Part shown: positions 1-7,890 of the stretch, piece after piece
Position numbering within the stretch: the stretch's first letter is position 1
How the letters are laid out: every line of letters begins with the position of its first letter
Origin: CAYJXJ01 sp964374095
GTDB taxonomy: Bacteria; Elusimicrobiota; Elusimicrobia; UBA1565; UBA9628
Length of the DNA: 53,594 nucleotides
Assembly (NCBI GenBank): GCA_964374095.1
Contig: CAYJXJ010000008.1
Coordinates: 1 to 53,594, forward strand
Reading direction: 5' to 3'
Program-made: the position numbers and the translations under genes
The notes under the pieces: model-generated
Database searches by the model: none
The model's input: only the letters and a program-made list of their open reading frames with translations
What the model was told of the DNA's origin: nothing

Positions 1-762
1 AAGAACTCCGACGGCACCAACACCAAGTTCAGCGATATGGGAGGCGGGCTCATCAGCCCCATGCCCGGCACGCTCCTGTCTTTGGCCGCCTTGAGCGCCG
101 CCGCGCAAACATCTCCGGATCCTAAATACTGGCGGGCCTTGCGGGAGTTCACCGACAAGCGCCAGGCGATCTGGGGCGCCTATGCCTCCGCGCCGACCCT
201 ATGGCGCAACTCCACGACCAATCATAATATCGGCTTCCTCGGGCTGGCCTGCGCGATGCTCGCCGACCAGGACACCGAGCGCTGGGGCCATTTCGCGAGC
301 GGCCTGGCGCGCCTGGCGGGTTCCGTCGAGCACACCGGCAACTCGTTCTGGCTCTATCTTTCGTATTGGCTGCTCGACCGCAGGCCCGAGATGACGGCGT
401 TTCACGCGGGTAATCCCGTCCTCTCCGGGTGGCTCTCCCGCCGCGCCGAGGTCCTGGCCCTGGCCGGGAAATCCATGCGCGAGTTCGACTACCCCCGCTC
501 CAAGCAAGGCTTTGAGAAGATCAACTCGATCCGGACGGACCTGGAATTCGTGAAGTGGCCTATCTCGGGGACGCGGACGATCCCCCAGCCCCTCCCGGTG
601 TGGCAGCGGCCCGCGGCCGACTTCATCTGGCAGAGGAGCCAGTACTCCCTCGACGACCACCACGGGGCCAGGGCCAAGCCCGCCGTCGTTTTCACCGGCA
701 TGGATTTCCGTCTCGCCTACCTGCTCGGCGTGGAGGTCGGGGGGATCGATCCCGGGGAGTGA
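1..762 (+). CDS. Unknown protein, 5'-truncated by the window edge
   Basis: The frame is open from base 1 (K-N-S-D-G-T-N-T...) through to a stop at 760-762, so the annotated ATG at 37 is probably internal and the gene starts outside the window. The visible 253 residues are soluble-looking and rich in Trp, Arg and Ala (for example WGHFASGLARLAG and SFWLYLSYWLLDRRP), suggesting a largely helical fold. I see no signal peptide, nucleotide-binding motif or metal motif and do not recognise the family. It converges on the HEPN/nucleotidyltransferase pair, with 11 bases between stop codons. Codon use matches the GC-rich neighbours, which supports it being real. Confidence 0.6.
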   Translation, partial: KNSDGTNTKFSDMGGGLISPMPGTLLSLAALSAAAQTSPDPKYWRALREFTDKRQAIWGAYASAPTLWRNSTTNHNIGFLGLACAMLADQDTERWGHFASGLARLAGSVEHTGNSFWLYLSYWLLDRRPEMTAFHAGNPVLSGWLSRRAEVLALAGKSMREFDYPRSKQGFEKINSIRTDLEFVKWPISGTRTIPQPLPVWQRPAADFIWQRSQYSLDDHHGARAKPAVVFTGMDFRLAYLLGVEVGGIDPGE

Positions 763-773
763 CGCTCCTCGGC

Positions 774-1032
774 CTACACTGGGTAATCCATCTCCAGATG
801 CGGGCTTTCCTTTCGTGCCTGCCTGAGGATTTGCTGGACGAATTCCCGGGCCGTCTTCAGGGCCTCTTGGGCCTCTTTAAGCCCAATCGGCAGATCGGGC
901 TCATAGGTGAACTGGTTTCGCTTGCGGCGCATCTGCTCGAACTTGTAGACCAGGTCTTCGTAGGCCGCGCCCAGGAAATGGCCGGCGACCTCCGCCGTCG
1001 GTCAGCTTGCGCAGAAGATCATCGGAGGGCAT
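774..1032 (-). pseudogene. HEPN-domain protein of a MNT/HEPN toxin-antitoxin pair, frameshifted
   Basis: An ATG at 1032 lies inside the end of the nucleotidyltransferase gene and opens M-P-S-D-D-L-L-R-K-L-T-D-G. Reading then must slip one base near 990-997 to continue as EVAGHFLGAAYEDLVYKFEQ and on to the stop at 774-776. The span is 86 codons plus one base, and the downstream frame has its own stop just upstream of the shift, so no single frame covers the gene. The C-terminal part is helical, carries a R-K-R-N-Q-F-T-Y segment where HEPN proteins have their Rx4-6H-like motif, and ends in a charged helix. Small HEPN proteins directly after a MNT gene are normally the toxin or its partner. The shift is either a real inactivation or an assembly error; a one-base correction would restore the gene. 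Confidence 0.7.
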
Positions 1033-1609
1033 CGGGTTCTCCTAGGAGGGAGATTCTCGGCTGCCTGAGGACTTCCATGACGAAGGAGTCCTTGGCCGTT
1101 TTTCTCTTCTTCCAAGCGGCCTGAGAATAAAGCGTGTAGTTGATCTCGCGTTGGAGCTGTTCTTCCAAGCCTTTGATGGCCTTGATGAGGGGCTTTTCAG
1201 GCACATCACCTAGGAGGAGAAGATCGATGTCGCTGGAGGCGCGCTCCTGGCCGCGGGCGAAAGAGCCGTAAATGCAGGCCGCCTTGACTCCTTCGAGTTT
1301 CGTCAATGCCCTGCGGATCATTTCTTCGAGTCCGAGGGTCTTGGCGACCACGCCCTTGAGCTCGGGATAAAGGGGGTGTTTGGTGTTGAGCTTGTAGAGC
1401 TTGAGCTTCCCAAGTCGCCTTGATCCAAGCAGGCCGGCGCTCTCCAGCTTAATCAGTTCCTTCTGAAGGTTGCCTACGAAGATGCCGGAGAGCCTTTCCA
1501 GTTGGCGGGGGAAGTATTCCTGCTCCGGGTTGCTGAAGAAGAGAGCGACGAGCGCTCGGCGCGCCTTGGATTTCTCGAAGCCGAACAGAGAGGTGGGACT
1601 GTAGTTCAT
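1019..1609 (-). CDS. Winged-helix plus minimal nucleotidyltransferase (MNT) antitoxin-like protein
   Basis: A 196-residue protein. Residues about 10-85 look like a winged helix-turn-helix (ALVALFFSNPEQEYFPRQLE, then FVGNLQKELIKLESAGLL). Residues about 100-150 carry the DNA-polymerase-beta-type signature GSFARGQERASSDIDLLLLG, with the GS...SDIDL metal-binding acids. In known MNT/HEPN modules the MNT protein adenylylates and neutralises the HEPN toxin; the added HTH suggests it also represses its own operon. A palindrome over its -10 box supports that. The start overlaps nothing upstream, and the stop overlaps the HEPN start by 14 bases. Confidence 0.8.
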   Translation of the reverse strand: MNYSPTSLFGFEKSKARRALVALFFSNPEQEYFPRQLERLSGIFVGNLQKELIKLESAGLLGSRRLGKLKLYKLNTKHPLYPELKGVVAKTLGLEEMIRRALTKLEGVKAACIYGSFARGQERASSDIDLLLLGDVPEKPLIKAIKGLEEQLQREINYTLYSQAAWKKRKTAKDSFVMEVLRQPRISLLGEPDALR

Positions 1610-1613
1610 TCTT

Positions 1614-1648
1614 ACTACAATTGTAGTATGGATTAACTACAACGTCAA
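1614..1648 (-). promoter_or_regulatory. Promoter and palindromic operator of the MNT/HEPN operon
   Basis: On the minus strand TTGACG (1648-1643), a 17-nt spacer and TACAAT (1625-1620) form a good sigma-70 promoter. The -10 lies inside the perfect 14-bp palindrome ACTACAATTGTAGT (1614-1627), and a further half-site AACTACAAC (1635-1643) lies in the spacer. The start codon is 10 nt after the -10, so the leader would be very short. Binding of the wHTH-MNT product here would block its own promoter; that is inference. Confidence 0.65.
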
Positions 1649-1719
1649 GTGCCCCCCGAGGTTCCCAGGCCGCGAGAGGCGCGCAAGCCGCGGACGCGCG
1701 TGGTCGGGGATCGCGGGGG

Positions 1720-3607
1720 CTAGGACCGCCGCGCGGCCCCGCGCGCGACCTCGACGAAATAGGCCGACGCGATGAGCAGCAGCGCCAGCCCCGTCGTCCC
1801 CACGGGGTGCAAATGGAAGCCCTTCGCGGCCACTTCGGTCAGCCACGGCTTGACGATCAAAAACAGCGAGGAGACGGTGACCGCGGTCATGAAAACCGCG
1901 GGCAGGCCCGTCATCCAATAGGGACGTCCCTCCCGCCGCAGCCACACCGTCACGCCCGTCAGGGTCATGGCGGCCAAGAGCTGGTTGGAGGCGCCGAAGG
2001 CCGGCCAGAAGAGCTTCCAGAGCGGCACGGGCTGGCCCTGGGGGTCGTGGAAGGTCATGAACACCGTGGCCAGGGGGACCGCGACGGTCAGGAATGTGGC
2101 GATGACCGCGCCCTTGCGGCCCTTCAAGCCGAAGGCGTCCTGCATGACGTAGCGGCCCAGCCGGGTCGCCACATCCAAGGTGTCGTAGATGAAGGTGGCG
2201 AAGGCGAGCTTGCCGAAGGCCACCCCGGCGGCGAAAGGGATGCCGAAGGGCGCCATGAAATGCGCCAGGCCCCGGGCGTAGATCTCATCGGGCACATGCG
2301 AGAGGTCGGCCGAGCCGGGCTTGAGCATCATGACCGTCGCCAGCGCCACGACCGCGACCAGGCTTTCCAGGAGCATGCCGCCGTAACCCACCAGTTTCGC
2401 GTCCGATTCCCGGGAGAGTTGTTTTGAGGTGGTTCCCGAGGAGACTAACCCGTGAAATCCTGAACACGCCCCGCAGGCTATCGTGGTGAACAACAAAGGG
2501 AACAAAGGCAGCGGCGGGGGGGGCGCGCGGGCGCCCCCGGGCGGCGGGGGGCGGGGAAGAATTAGAAAAGGAAAAAAAGAAAAAGAAGAGAAAAAAAAAA
2601 AAAAAAATTAAGGGGGGGACAANNNNNNNNNNTTTTTTTGTGGGGGTCCCCGCGCCTACAACCCCCTCAAATCCTCAACCCCCCCCGCTGCCTTCGGTGG
2701 TAAAAAACACCGTTAAAAAGGGCCGGGGCGGCCCCCCCCCCGGGGGCCCGCCGCGGCTTGGCAATTCTATGGGGGGGCTTCCGAAGAGCAGTCCCAGCAG
2801 ACCCGCCGCGAAAGTCGCGTAGAGAATGAAGCCTCCCAAGTAGCCGCGGGGCTGGAGCAACAGCCACATGGGAAGCAGGCTCGCGATACAGCAATAGACG
2901 AGGATCACCGCGTCCCAGGCGCGCTGCTGGCCCAGCAGGTCGCCAGGGAACACGACCGGAATCTTCTGTCCCAGCCAGATGGAGAAGAAAATGGCCGGTA
3001 CGAATATCAGGGTCGTCAGCCACAAGGGAGCCCGGGTCCTCTTCCAGACCAGGCCGAGGACGCAGGCCAGGCCCAGGTAGAGGAGCGAGGAGGTCGCCAC
3101 CCCCGGCCCGAAATTCTCGGCGCCCAGATTCGGCCGGTCCACGAAGGCCGCGGCCGTCAGGTCCGTGAAGACGAGGATCACGTAGATCAGGGACAGCCAA
3201 ATGAACACGGAGAAAAGGATCGAGGCCCGGGGGCCGAGGATGTCGCGGAACACAGAACCCACGGAGCGGGCCCCGTGGCGCACCGAGATGGCGAGCGCCG
3301 CGAAGTCGTGCACCGCGCCGATCAATATGGCGCCGAGCGTCACCCAGATCAGGCCCGGCCCCCAGCCGTAGGTCCTGCCCGCGATGATGGGGCCCGCGAT
3401 GGGGCCGACCGCCGCGATGGCCGCGAAATGCTGGCCCAAGAGGATGGCCGGCCGGGTCGGGACATAGTCCTCGCCGTCGTTGACCGCGCAGGCCGGGGTT
3501 TGGCGGGAGTCATCGAGGCCGAAGGCCCTTCCGAGCCAGTTCCCGTAGAGGCGATAACCCAGGGCGTAGAGCGCGAGACTGCCGAGGGCGGCGCCGAGAA
3601 TGCTCAC
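1720..3607 (-). CDS. cstA: CstA-family carbon starvation / peptide or pyruvate transporter, interrupted by an assembly gap
   Basis: The N-terminal part (GTG start at 3607 to about 2765) carries the family sequence AVNDGEDYVPTRPAILLGQH and GPIAGPIIA, and reads up to LLFGSPPIELP. The C-terminal part (about 2505 to 1720) resumes with LLFTTIACGACSGFHGLVSS and GTTSKQL, and ends in further membrane spans. CstA proteins are polytopic inner-membrane importers of peptides or pyruvate. The two halves together match a compact CstA except for a short missing stretch, which falls exactly on the N-gap and the low-complexity sequence around it. So the break is very likely an assembly artefact. The start overlaps the preceding asparaginase-like stop as GTGA, so the two are probably co-transcribed. 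Confidence 0.85.
2506..2764. other. Scaffold gap with low-quality flanks
   Basis: Ten Ns at 2623-2632 are flanked by runs of G, C, A and T (for example a long A-run before the gap and repeated C-runs after it) unlike any other part of the window. These bases interrupt cstA and encode only low-complexity peptide. I treat the whole stretch as unreliable sequence rather than biology. Confidence 0.9.
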
Positions 3608-3927
3608 GACAGGGCCTCGAAGACGCCGCGCGCGCGGTCCTTGCGCACCGCGTCCCGCCGGAATTGGCGGCCGGTGTCGGTGCCGTGGGTCACGACGATC
3701 CGCCGGGCCTTCGAGCGCAGGCAGGCCCGGAGTATGCGGCGGCGGTGGGCCCCGTCCATGTCCAGGCTGTCGATCATCATCAGGCGCCGCACCGACACCG
3801 GCACGCGGCAGCGTCCCAGCGAGAGCATCTCGGCGACGTGGGTTTGACGGAAGAAGAGGCGGCCGGTCAGCTCGTCGTATTCCTTGTCGAAGGTGCCGCC
3901 GGTGACGAGTATTTCGATGCGCTCCAT
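3604..3927 (-). CDS. Short asparaginase-like protein with an internal deletion
   Basis: The N-terminus IEILVTGGTFDKEYDELTGR has the TGGT nucleophile motif of L-asparaginases, and VVTHGTDT (about residues 77-84) is the second active-site motif. It belongs with the short (about 160-residue) asparaginase-domain family. In that family HGTDT is followed by a M.ET helix and a K..VLTGAM strand before the C-terminal V-R-K-(N/D) segment. Here HGTDT runs straight into GRQFRRDAVRKDRARGVFEA, so roughly 50 residues are missing without loss of frame. The product would lack the lysine/aspartate half of the site and is probably inactive. First gene of the cstA operon. Confidence 0.65.
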   Translation of the reverse strand: MERIEILVTGGTFDKEYDELTGRLFFRQTHVAEMLSLGRCRVPVSVRRLMMIDSLDMDGAHRRRILRACLRSKARRIVVTHGTDTGRQFRRDAVRKDRARGVFEALS

Positions 3928-3934
3928 CGGATTG

Positions 3935-3940
3935 ATTCTA
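3935..3940 (-). promoter_or_regulatory. -10 element of a likely leaderless asparaginase-like/cstA transcript
   Basis: TAGAAT on the minus strand ends 7 nt before the ATG at 3927, placing the expected transcription start on or next to the start codon. No clear -35 is visible. Confidence 0.5.
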
Positions 3941-4021
3941 GCATGACGCCGACCCGACTTTTCCGCCTTTGGCCAAGGCCTCCGCGGCGTCGACCGCGAC
4001 TCGGTCCTGGACCGAGTTCTA

Positions 4022-4050
4022 CCTGCGCCTCCAATAATTGGAAGCGCAGG
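4022..4050. repeat. 29-bp interrupted palindrome, copy A of a dispersed repeat
   Basis: Arms CCTGCGCCTCCAAT and ATTGGAAGCGCAGG around one central base, with one mismatch in the stem. A second copy with 27/29 identity lies at 53499-53527. It sits in the 173-bp gap between the asparaginase-like and phospholipase D genes; I see no gene in that gap. The form suggests a REP-like or small mobile palindrome. Confidence 0.7.
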
Positions 4051-4100
4051 CCTGGCACCGGACTTTGCCGTCAGCCCCTGTCGCGAGGGCCCTGAATTTG

Positions 4101-5459
4101 TTACCGGCAGGCGTCGAAGGAATAAGCCGCGCGCAGGCGGCGCATCTCCGCCGCGGAGAGGCTCACCGGCTCGAAGTCGCAGGGGCCGCGGCCTTTCTGC
4201 CCGCGGACCCGCTCCAGGAGCGGATCGAGGCTTCCCCGGCCGTAGGCGAAGACCCGGGGGTGATGCTCGACGTAGCCCGCGACCTCCGGCCCTTCCAAGC
4301 GCAGGAGGTTCTCCATGGTCTGGATCTCGGCGTTGTCGGACCAGTTGAAGCTTCCGGTCAGCACGAGGCGGTCGTCGACGATCATGTACTTGGCGTGCAT
4401 CTGCTTGGCGGTCTGGTGCTTCCAGACCCGGGAATAGGTTTTGTAGCGCACGTCGGCGCCCGTCCGGCCGAGGATCTCATCGAGGTGCTCCGGGTCGGCC
4501 GGGTTCTTAGCCGCGGGGCCGCTGTACTCCTGCTGATCCAGGAGCATTTCGACCCGGACGCCGCGCCCGAGGGCGCGGCCCAGGGCCGCGTAGAAATCCT
4601 TGCGGCGGAAGTGAGCCGACGCGATCCGGATGCGCTCCTTGGCGCCGTCCATGGCCGAGACGATGCTGCGTCCCGCGACCCCCTGCTCCGCGGCTACCCT
4701 CGGGGAGAAGGTCCAGCCGGAGGGCGTTCGGCGCGCCTCCATGTTCGCGGAGGTAAAGACCACCGGAGCGCCGGCGGGGGCCGAAATCTCGGCGGTGTCG
4801 CCGTGGCGCGTCGGACCCGGGATGTCACGCGATCTCGACCAGAGGAAGTTGAACTCCGCCTGGAATGAGCGGACCAGGTCCGGCGCGCCCTCGAAGGCGA
4901 GGAAATCCTCGTCGTAGCTGCGCGCCGAGGACATGGACCAGTTGCCGCTCCCGGTCAGCAGAAGGGCTTGGGCCGGATTGTCCCCGGAGGCCTGGGGTCC
5001 GTCTAGGATCGCGAACTTGTGGTGCATGATCGGGGTGACGTAGCGGACGTCCACGCCCGCGTCTTCGAAGGCCTTGGCGGCATCGGCGCTTTTGTTGGCG
5101 GCATTGAGGATCAAGCGTACCTTGCGTCCGGCCTTGGCCAGGGCCTTCACCCGCGCGACGAGAGAGGCGTGGCTGAAGCTGTACATCGCGATGTCCACGG
5201 AGCGATCGACGCCCTCCAGGCGCGAGAGAATCTCCGCGTCCACGCCGCCTCCGGGAGAGAAGCGGGGCGAGACGCCCCTGGCTGGGACCGCGAAACCGGC
5301 GACGGGGGGCCGGGGGAGCGGCCGCAGGGCGCCGGCGGGCAATGCCGCGGCGGTTTTGAAGCCCGCGGCGGCGTCCCAGGACAAGGTCTCGAAATTCGCG
5401 GCGCGGGACGGCCCCGCAAGCAGGGTAAGGCACGCCAGCATGGCAAGAGGGGTTCTCAT
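4101..5459 (-). CDS. Secreted phospholipase D-family protein with two HKD motifs
   Basis: A 452-residue protein with a signal peptide (MRTPLAMLACLTLLAGPSRA). It has two PLD half-sites: HHKFAILD at about 146-153 followed by GSGNWS, and HAKYMIVDD at about 355-363 followed by GSFNWS. Each provides the H-x-K-x4-D set, so the two halves should form one active site that cleaves phosphodiester bonds of phospholipids or nucleic acid in the periplasm or outside. The substrate cannot be told from sequence. ATG 5459 was chosen over upstream in-frame codons because it begins the signal peptide and sits 7 nt after a -10 box. It is monocistronic and divergent from the FIST gene. Confidence 0.85.
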   Translation of the reverse strand: MRTPLAMLACLTLLAGPSRAANFETLSWDAAAGFKTAAALPAGALRPLPRPPVAGFAVPARGVSPRFSPGGGVDAEILSRLEGVDRSVDIAMYSFSHASLVARVKALAKAGRKVRLILNAANKSADAAKAFEDAGVDVRYVTPIMHHKFAILDGPQASGDNPAQALLLTGSGNWSMSSARSYDEDFLAFEGAPDLVRSFQAEFNFLWSRSRDIPGPTRHGDTAEISAPAGAPVVFTSANMEARRTPSGWTFSPRVAAEQGVAGRSIVSAMDGAKERIRIASAHFRRKDFYAALGRALGRGVRVEMLLDQQEYSGPAAKNPADPEHLDEILGRTGADVRYKTYSRVWKHQTAKQMHAKYMIVDDRLVLTGSFNWSDNAEIQTMENLLRLEGPEVAGYVEHHPRVFAYGRGSLDPLLERVRGQKGRGPCDFEPVSLSAAEMRRLRAAYSFDACR

Positions 5460-5466
5460 GGGATGA

Positions 5467-5472
5467 AGTGTA
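5467..5472 (-). promoter_or_regulatory. -10 element of the phospholipase D gene, leaderless spacing
   Basis: TACACT on the minus strand ends 7 nt before ATG 5459. No convincing -35 is seen, and no ribosome-binding site can fit between. Confidence 0.5.
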
Positions 5473-5582
5473 GGTCCTCCCGGAGAAAAGTCCCAGGGTC
5501 TTGCGGCCCAGTCCGGGAGGCCGATGGGCCTATTCGCGGATGTTAAAGCTCTCCGGCCCCCAAAACCGAGCCGCGGTTTTGC

Positions 5583-5598
5583 TAGAATGCGGCCGGAG
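5583..5598 (+). promoter_or_regulatory. -10 element and Shine-Dalgarno of the FIST/PCD operon
   Basis: TAGAAT at 5583-5588 is followed by GGAG about 6 nt before ATG 5605. This supports the downstream ATG and contrasts with the leaderless genes nearby. Confidence 0.45.
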
Positions 5599-5604
5599 TC
5601 CACC

Positions 5605-6798
5605 ATGAAAGCGACGACGGAAACCAAGAAGGCTTTCGGCGCGGGGTTTTCAACGGACCCGGACTGGCGCAAGGCGGCTTCCGCGGCCGTGCGCGAGGCT
5701 AACGACGGGTTGCGGGTGAGTTCTTGTGACCTCGCGCTGGTATTCGTGTCGCAATTTTACGGCGATTTGGAGCCGGGGGAATTGGCAGGGCAGTTGCGCT
5801 CCGGCCTGAAGGCCGGTGCGCTGCTGGGATGCAACGCCTCGGGCGCCATCGGAAGCCGGCGCGAGGTCGAGATGGAATCCGCGGTCTCGGTCCTGGCCAT
5901 GAGCCTCCCCGGCGCCAAGGTCCGCACCTTCACGCTCGACGCCGCCGAGGTCGAGGGCATGAAGGACGGGGCCGCCCTGGTTTCGGCCCTGGACGTTTAC
6001 CCCAACGAAAACCCGAGCTTCCTGTGCCTGGCCGATCCCATGACCTGCGACATCGAAGCCTTGGTCGGCCGCTTCAACGAGGGCTATCCGGGCCGGCCGC
6101 TCATGGGGGGCCTGGCCAGCGGCCAAGCCGTGGGCGCGGCCAATTGGCTCATCGAGGGAGAGGCGGCGGTCTCCCGGGGGGCGGTGATCGCGGCGCTTAC
6201 GGGCGACGTGGCGATAGAATCCGTCGTTTCGCAGGGCTGCCGTCCCATCGGCTCCCCGCATCTCATCACCCGCGCGGAGGGCCACGTCGTGAGCCAGCTC
6301 GGCGGCCGCCCCGCTTTCGACGTGCTGCGCGAGACCGTGGAGGCCCTCTCGAAGGAGGACCAAAAGCTGGCGCGCCATTCGCTTTTCGCGGGCGTGGTCA
6401 TCAACGAGCGCCAGGCGCGCTTCAAGCGCGGGGATTTTCTCGTGAGGAACCTCATGGGAGTCGACGGCAAGACCGGCGCGCTGGCCATCGGCGCCCATCT
6501 GCGGGCCGGGCAGACGGTGCAGTTCCAGCTCCGCGACGCGGCCACCTCGGACGAGGACCTGCGGAGCCTTCTGGAGGCCTTGCCCGCGGGCGGGGCTTCA
6601 CCGCGGGGAGCGCTGGTCTTTAGCTGCTGCGGGCGCGGGCGCGGCCTTTACGGGAGCCCGGACCACGACATCGGCCTGATCCAGTCCCTGCGCGGCCCCC
6701 TCCCCGCGGCGGGGTTCTTCGCCAACGGCGAGCTCGGCCCCGTCGGCGCGCGCAATTTCGTGCACGGCTATACCTCAAGCCTGGCGGTGATAACATGA
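5605..6798 (+). CDS. FIST-domain sensor protein
   Basis: A 397-residue soluble protein matching the FIST_N + FIST_C arrangement. The N-terminal half has LALVFVSQFYGDLEPGELAG, then LLGCNASGAIGSRREVEMES. The C-terminal half ends with VFSCCGRGRGLYGSPDHDI and PAAGFFANGELGPVG..N..HGYT, the typical FIST_C closing signature. FIST proteins are thought to bind small ligands, possibly amino acids, in signalling, but no partner kinase or cyclase domain is present, so the output is unknown. The stop overlaps the pterin dehydratase start by ATGA, so the two are translationally coupled. Confidence 0.85.
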   Translation: MKATTETKKAFGAGFSTDPDWRKAASAAVREANDGLRVSSCDLALVFVSQFYGDLEPGELAGQLRSGLKAGALLGCNASGAIGSRREVEMESAVSVLAMSLPGAKVRTFTLDAAEVEGMKDGAALVSALDVYPNENPSFLCLADPMTCDIEALVGRFNEGYPGRPLMGGLASGQAVGAANWLIEGEAAVSRGAVIAALTGDVAIESVVSQGCRPIGSPHLITRAEGHVVSQLGGRPAFDVLRETVEALSKEDQKLARHSLFAGVVINERQARFKRGDFLVRNLMGVDGKTGALAIGAHLRAGQTVQFQLRDAATSDEDLRSLLEALPAGGASPRGALVFSCCGRGRGLYGSPDHDIGLIQSLRGPLPAAGFFANGELGPVGARNFVHGYTSSLAVIT

Positions 6799-7148
6799 GT
6801 TCTGAATTGGCGGCGCGTCGGTGTGCGCCTAGACCGTCGGGGACGCCGACGGCGTCCCCGACTGAAATCGAGTCCTGGCTTCGGGAAATTCCAGGTTGGA
6901 AGCTCGCCGATGATGGGAAGGCTATCGCGCGAGAGTATCTCATGAAGGACTTCCTCGCGGCCGTCGCTCTCATCCGCCGATTGGCGGATGTCGCCGAGGA
7001 GCAGGACCACCACCCCGATGTGCATCTGACCGGCTACCGGCGACTGTCTTTGGTCCTGAGCACGCATTCCATAGGCGGTCTCTCCGAGAACGACTTCATC
7101 CTGGCGGCCCAGATCGAGGCCCTCCCCAAGACCCTGAAAGAGGGCTAG
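6795..7148 (+). CDS. phhB: Pterin-4a-carbinolamine dehydratase
   Basis: 117 residues. The core EEQDHHPDVHLTGYRRLSLV plus LSTHSIGGLSENDF matches the dehydratase signature: E..DHHP, an aromatic, then H and a distal D. The family dehydrates 4a-hydroxytetrahydropterin for aromatic amino acid hydroxylases and also serves as a molybdopterin-related or moonlighting protein. No hydroxylase gene is in the window. The first 22 or so residues (to about T22) are a basic, low-complexity extension not found in the family. They contain a 27-bp DNA palindrome, so they may derive from an inserted repeat. Confidence 0.88.
   Translation: MSSELAARRCAPRPSGTPTASPTEIESWLREIPGWKLADDGKAIAREYLMKDFLAAVALIRRLADVAEEQDHHPDVHLTGYRRLSLVLSTHSIGGLSENDFILAAQIEALPKTLKEG
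6836..6862. repeat. 27-bp near-perfect palindrome inside the PCD N-terminal extension
   Basis: Arms GTCGGGGACGCCG and CGGCGTCCCCGAC around a single base. It is in frame within the first 23 codons of phhB and looks like a REP-type element captured into the coding sequence. Confidence 0.7.
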
Positions 7149-7208
7149 CCCCGCCGGGCGCGGCAGATGTGCCTTCCGGTAGCGGAGCGGCCTTCTGATC
7201 GCCGCCCT

Positions 7209-7835
7209 CTAGCGGGCAGCGCCGCCGCGGCCCAGAGAGGAAGAACCGCGCCACCGGACCTGCCTCAAGTCCACGTCGGCCTCGAACTCCAGGAACTCAC
7301 CGGCGGTGGACGCAAGGGTGACGAGGTAGAGGCTCTGATCCAGACGTTCGCAGAAGGGCTGGCCGCCGACGGGGGATGAGGCCCCCCACAGGTCGAGCAC
7401 GGTGTCGTGGCGGCCCGGGGGGACCCAGGAGTAGACCAACTCCAGCGCGCGCTGCGCCCCCGGGTCTTCGACGCCGGGAGCGGGCGGCGCCACCGTGGCG
7501 TCGGGCCGTTTCGGGGGCGAGGAGGCTGGGGACGAGACGGCCGGGTCCCAGGATGGGATCGGGCCGCGCGCCGCCAAGACGATGCCGCCGAGAACCAGGA
7601 GCGCGTACCGGGCCAGCGGACCGACGCTCCGGGCCCGAGGAGCCAGCGGCGCGCCTTGGTTCGTGGGGACCATGGGGGGAGCCGCGGGGAGGTCCCGCGG
7701 AGAGGACCGAATGATCTGAACGCGCCGCTCCAGGGCTTCGGCGCGCGCGGACACCCGCCCAAGCACGGCTTGGGCGCGCTTAGCGGTCTCGCGCAAAAGC
7801 GCGATCCTCTCCTGGCGGGAAATCTCACTCTCCAT
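7209..7835 (-). CDS. Unknown single-pass membrane protein with N-terminal coiled coil
   Basis: 208 residues. Residues 1-45 form a charged helix likely to be a coiled coil (RIALLRETAKRAQAVLGRVS). There is a proline-rich linker, one transmembrane segment at about 76-90 (ARYALLVLGGIVLAARG), a second Pro/Ser-rich linker, and a C-terminal domain of about 90 residues (ALELVYSWVPPGRHDTVLDL) with one Cys. The topology suggests the C-terminal domain lies outside the cytoplasm. I do not recognise the family. A TATACT box at 7857-7852 lies 16 nt before the start. It converges on phhB. Confidence 0.55.
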   Translation of the reverse strand: MESEISRQERIALLRETAKRAQAVLGRVSARAEALERRVQIIRSSPRDLPAAPPMVPTNQGAPLAPRARSVGPLARYALLVLGGIVLAARGPIPSWDPAVSSPASSPPKRPDATVAPPAPGVEDPGAQRALELVYSWVPPGRHDTVLDLWGASSPVGGQPFCERLDQSLYLVTLASTAGEFLEFEADVDLRQVRWRGSSSLGRGGAAR

Positions 7836-7890
7836 GAGGCGCGTGCCCGAGAGTATAACCCCGGGCCCTTAAGGATTTATGGCGGGATTG

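Noticed and set aside
2640..2822. Small open frames around the N-gap
   Set aside because: They are built from homopolymer runs at the assembly gap.
4038..4868. A 276-codon plus-strand frame opposite the phospholipase D gene
   Set aside because: The opposite strand encodes a complete signal peptide and two HKD motifs; this frame is its shadow.
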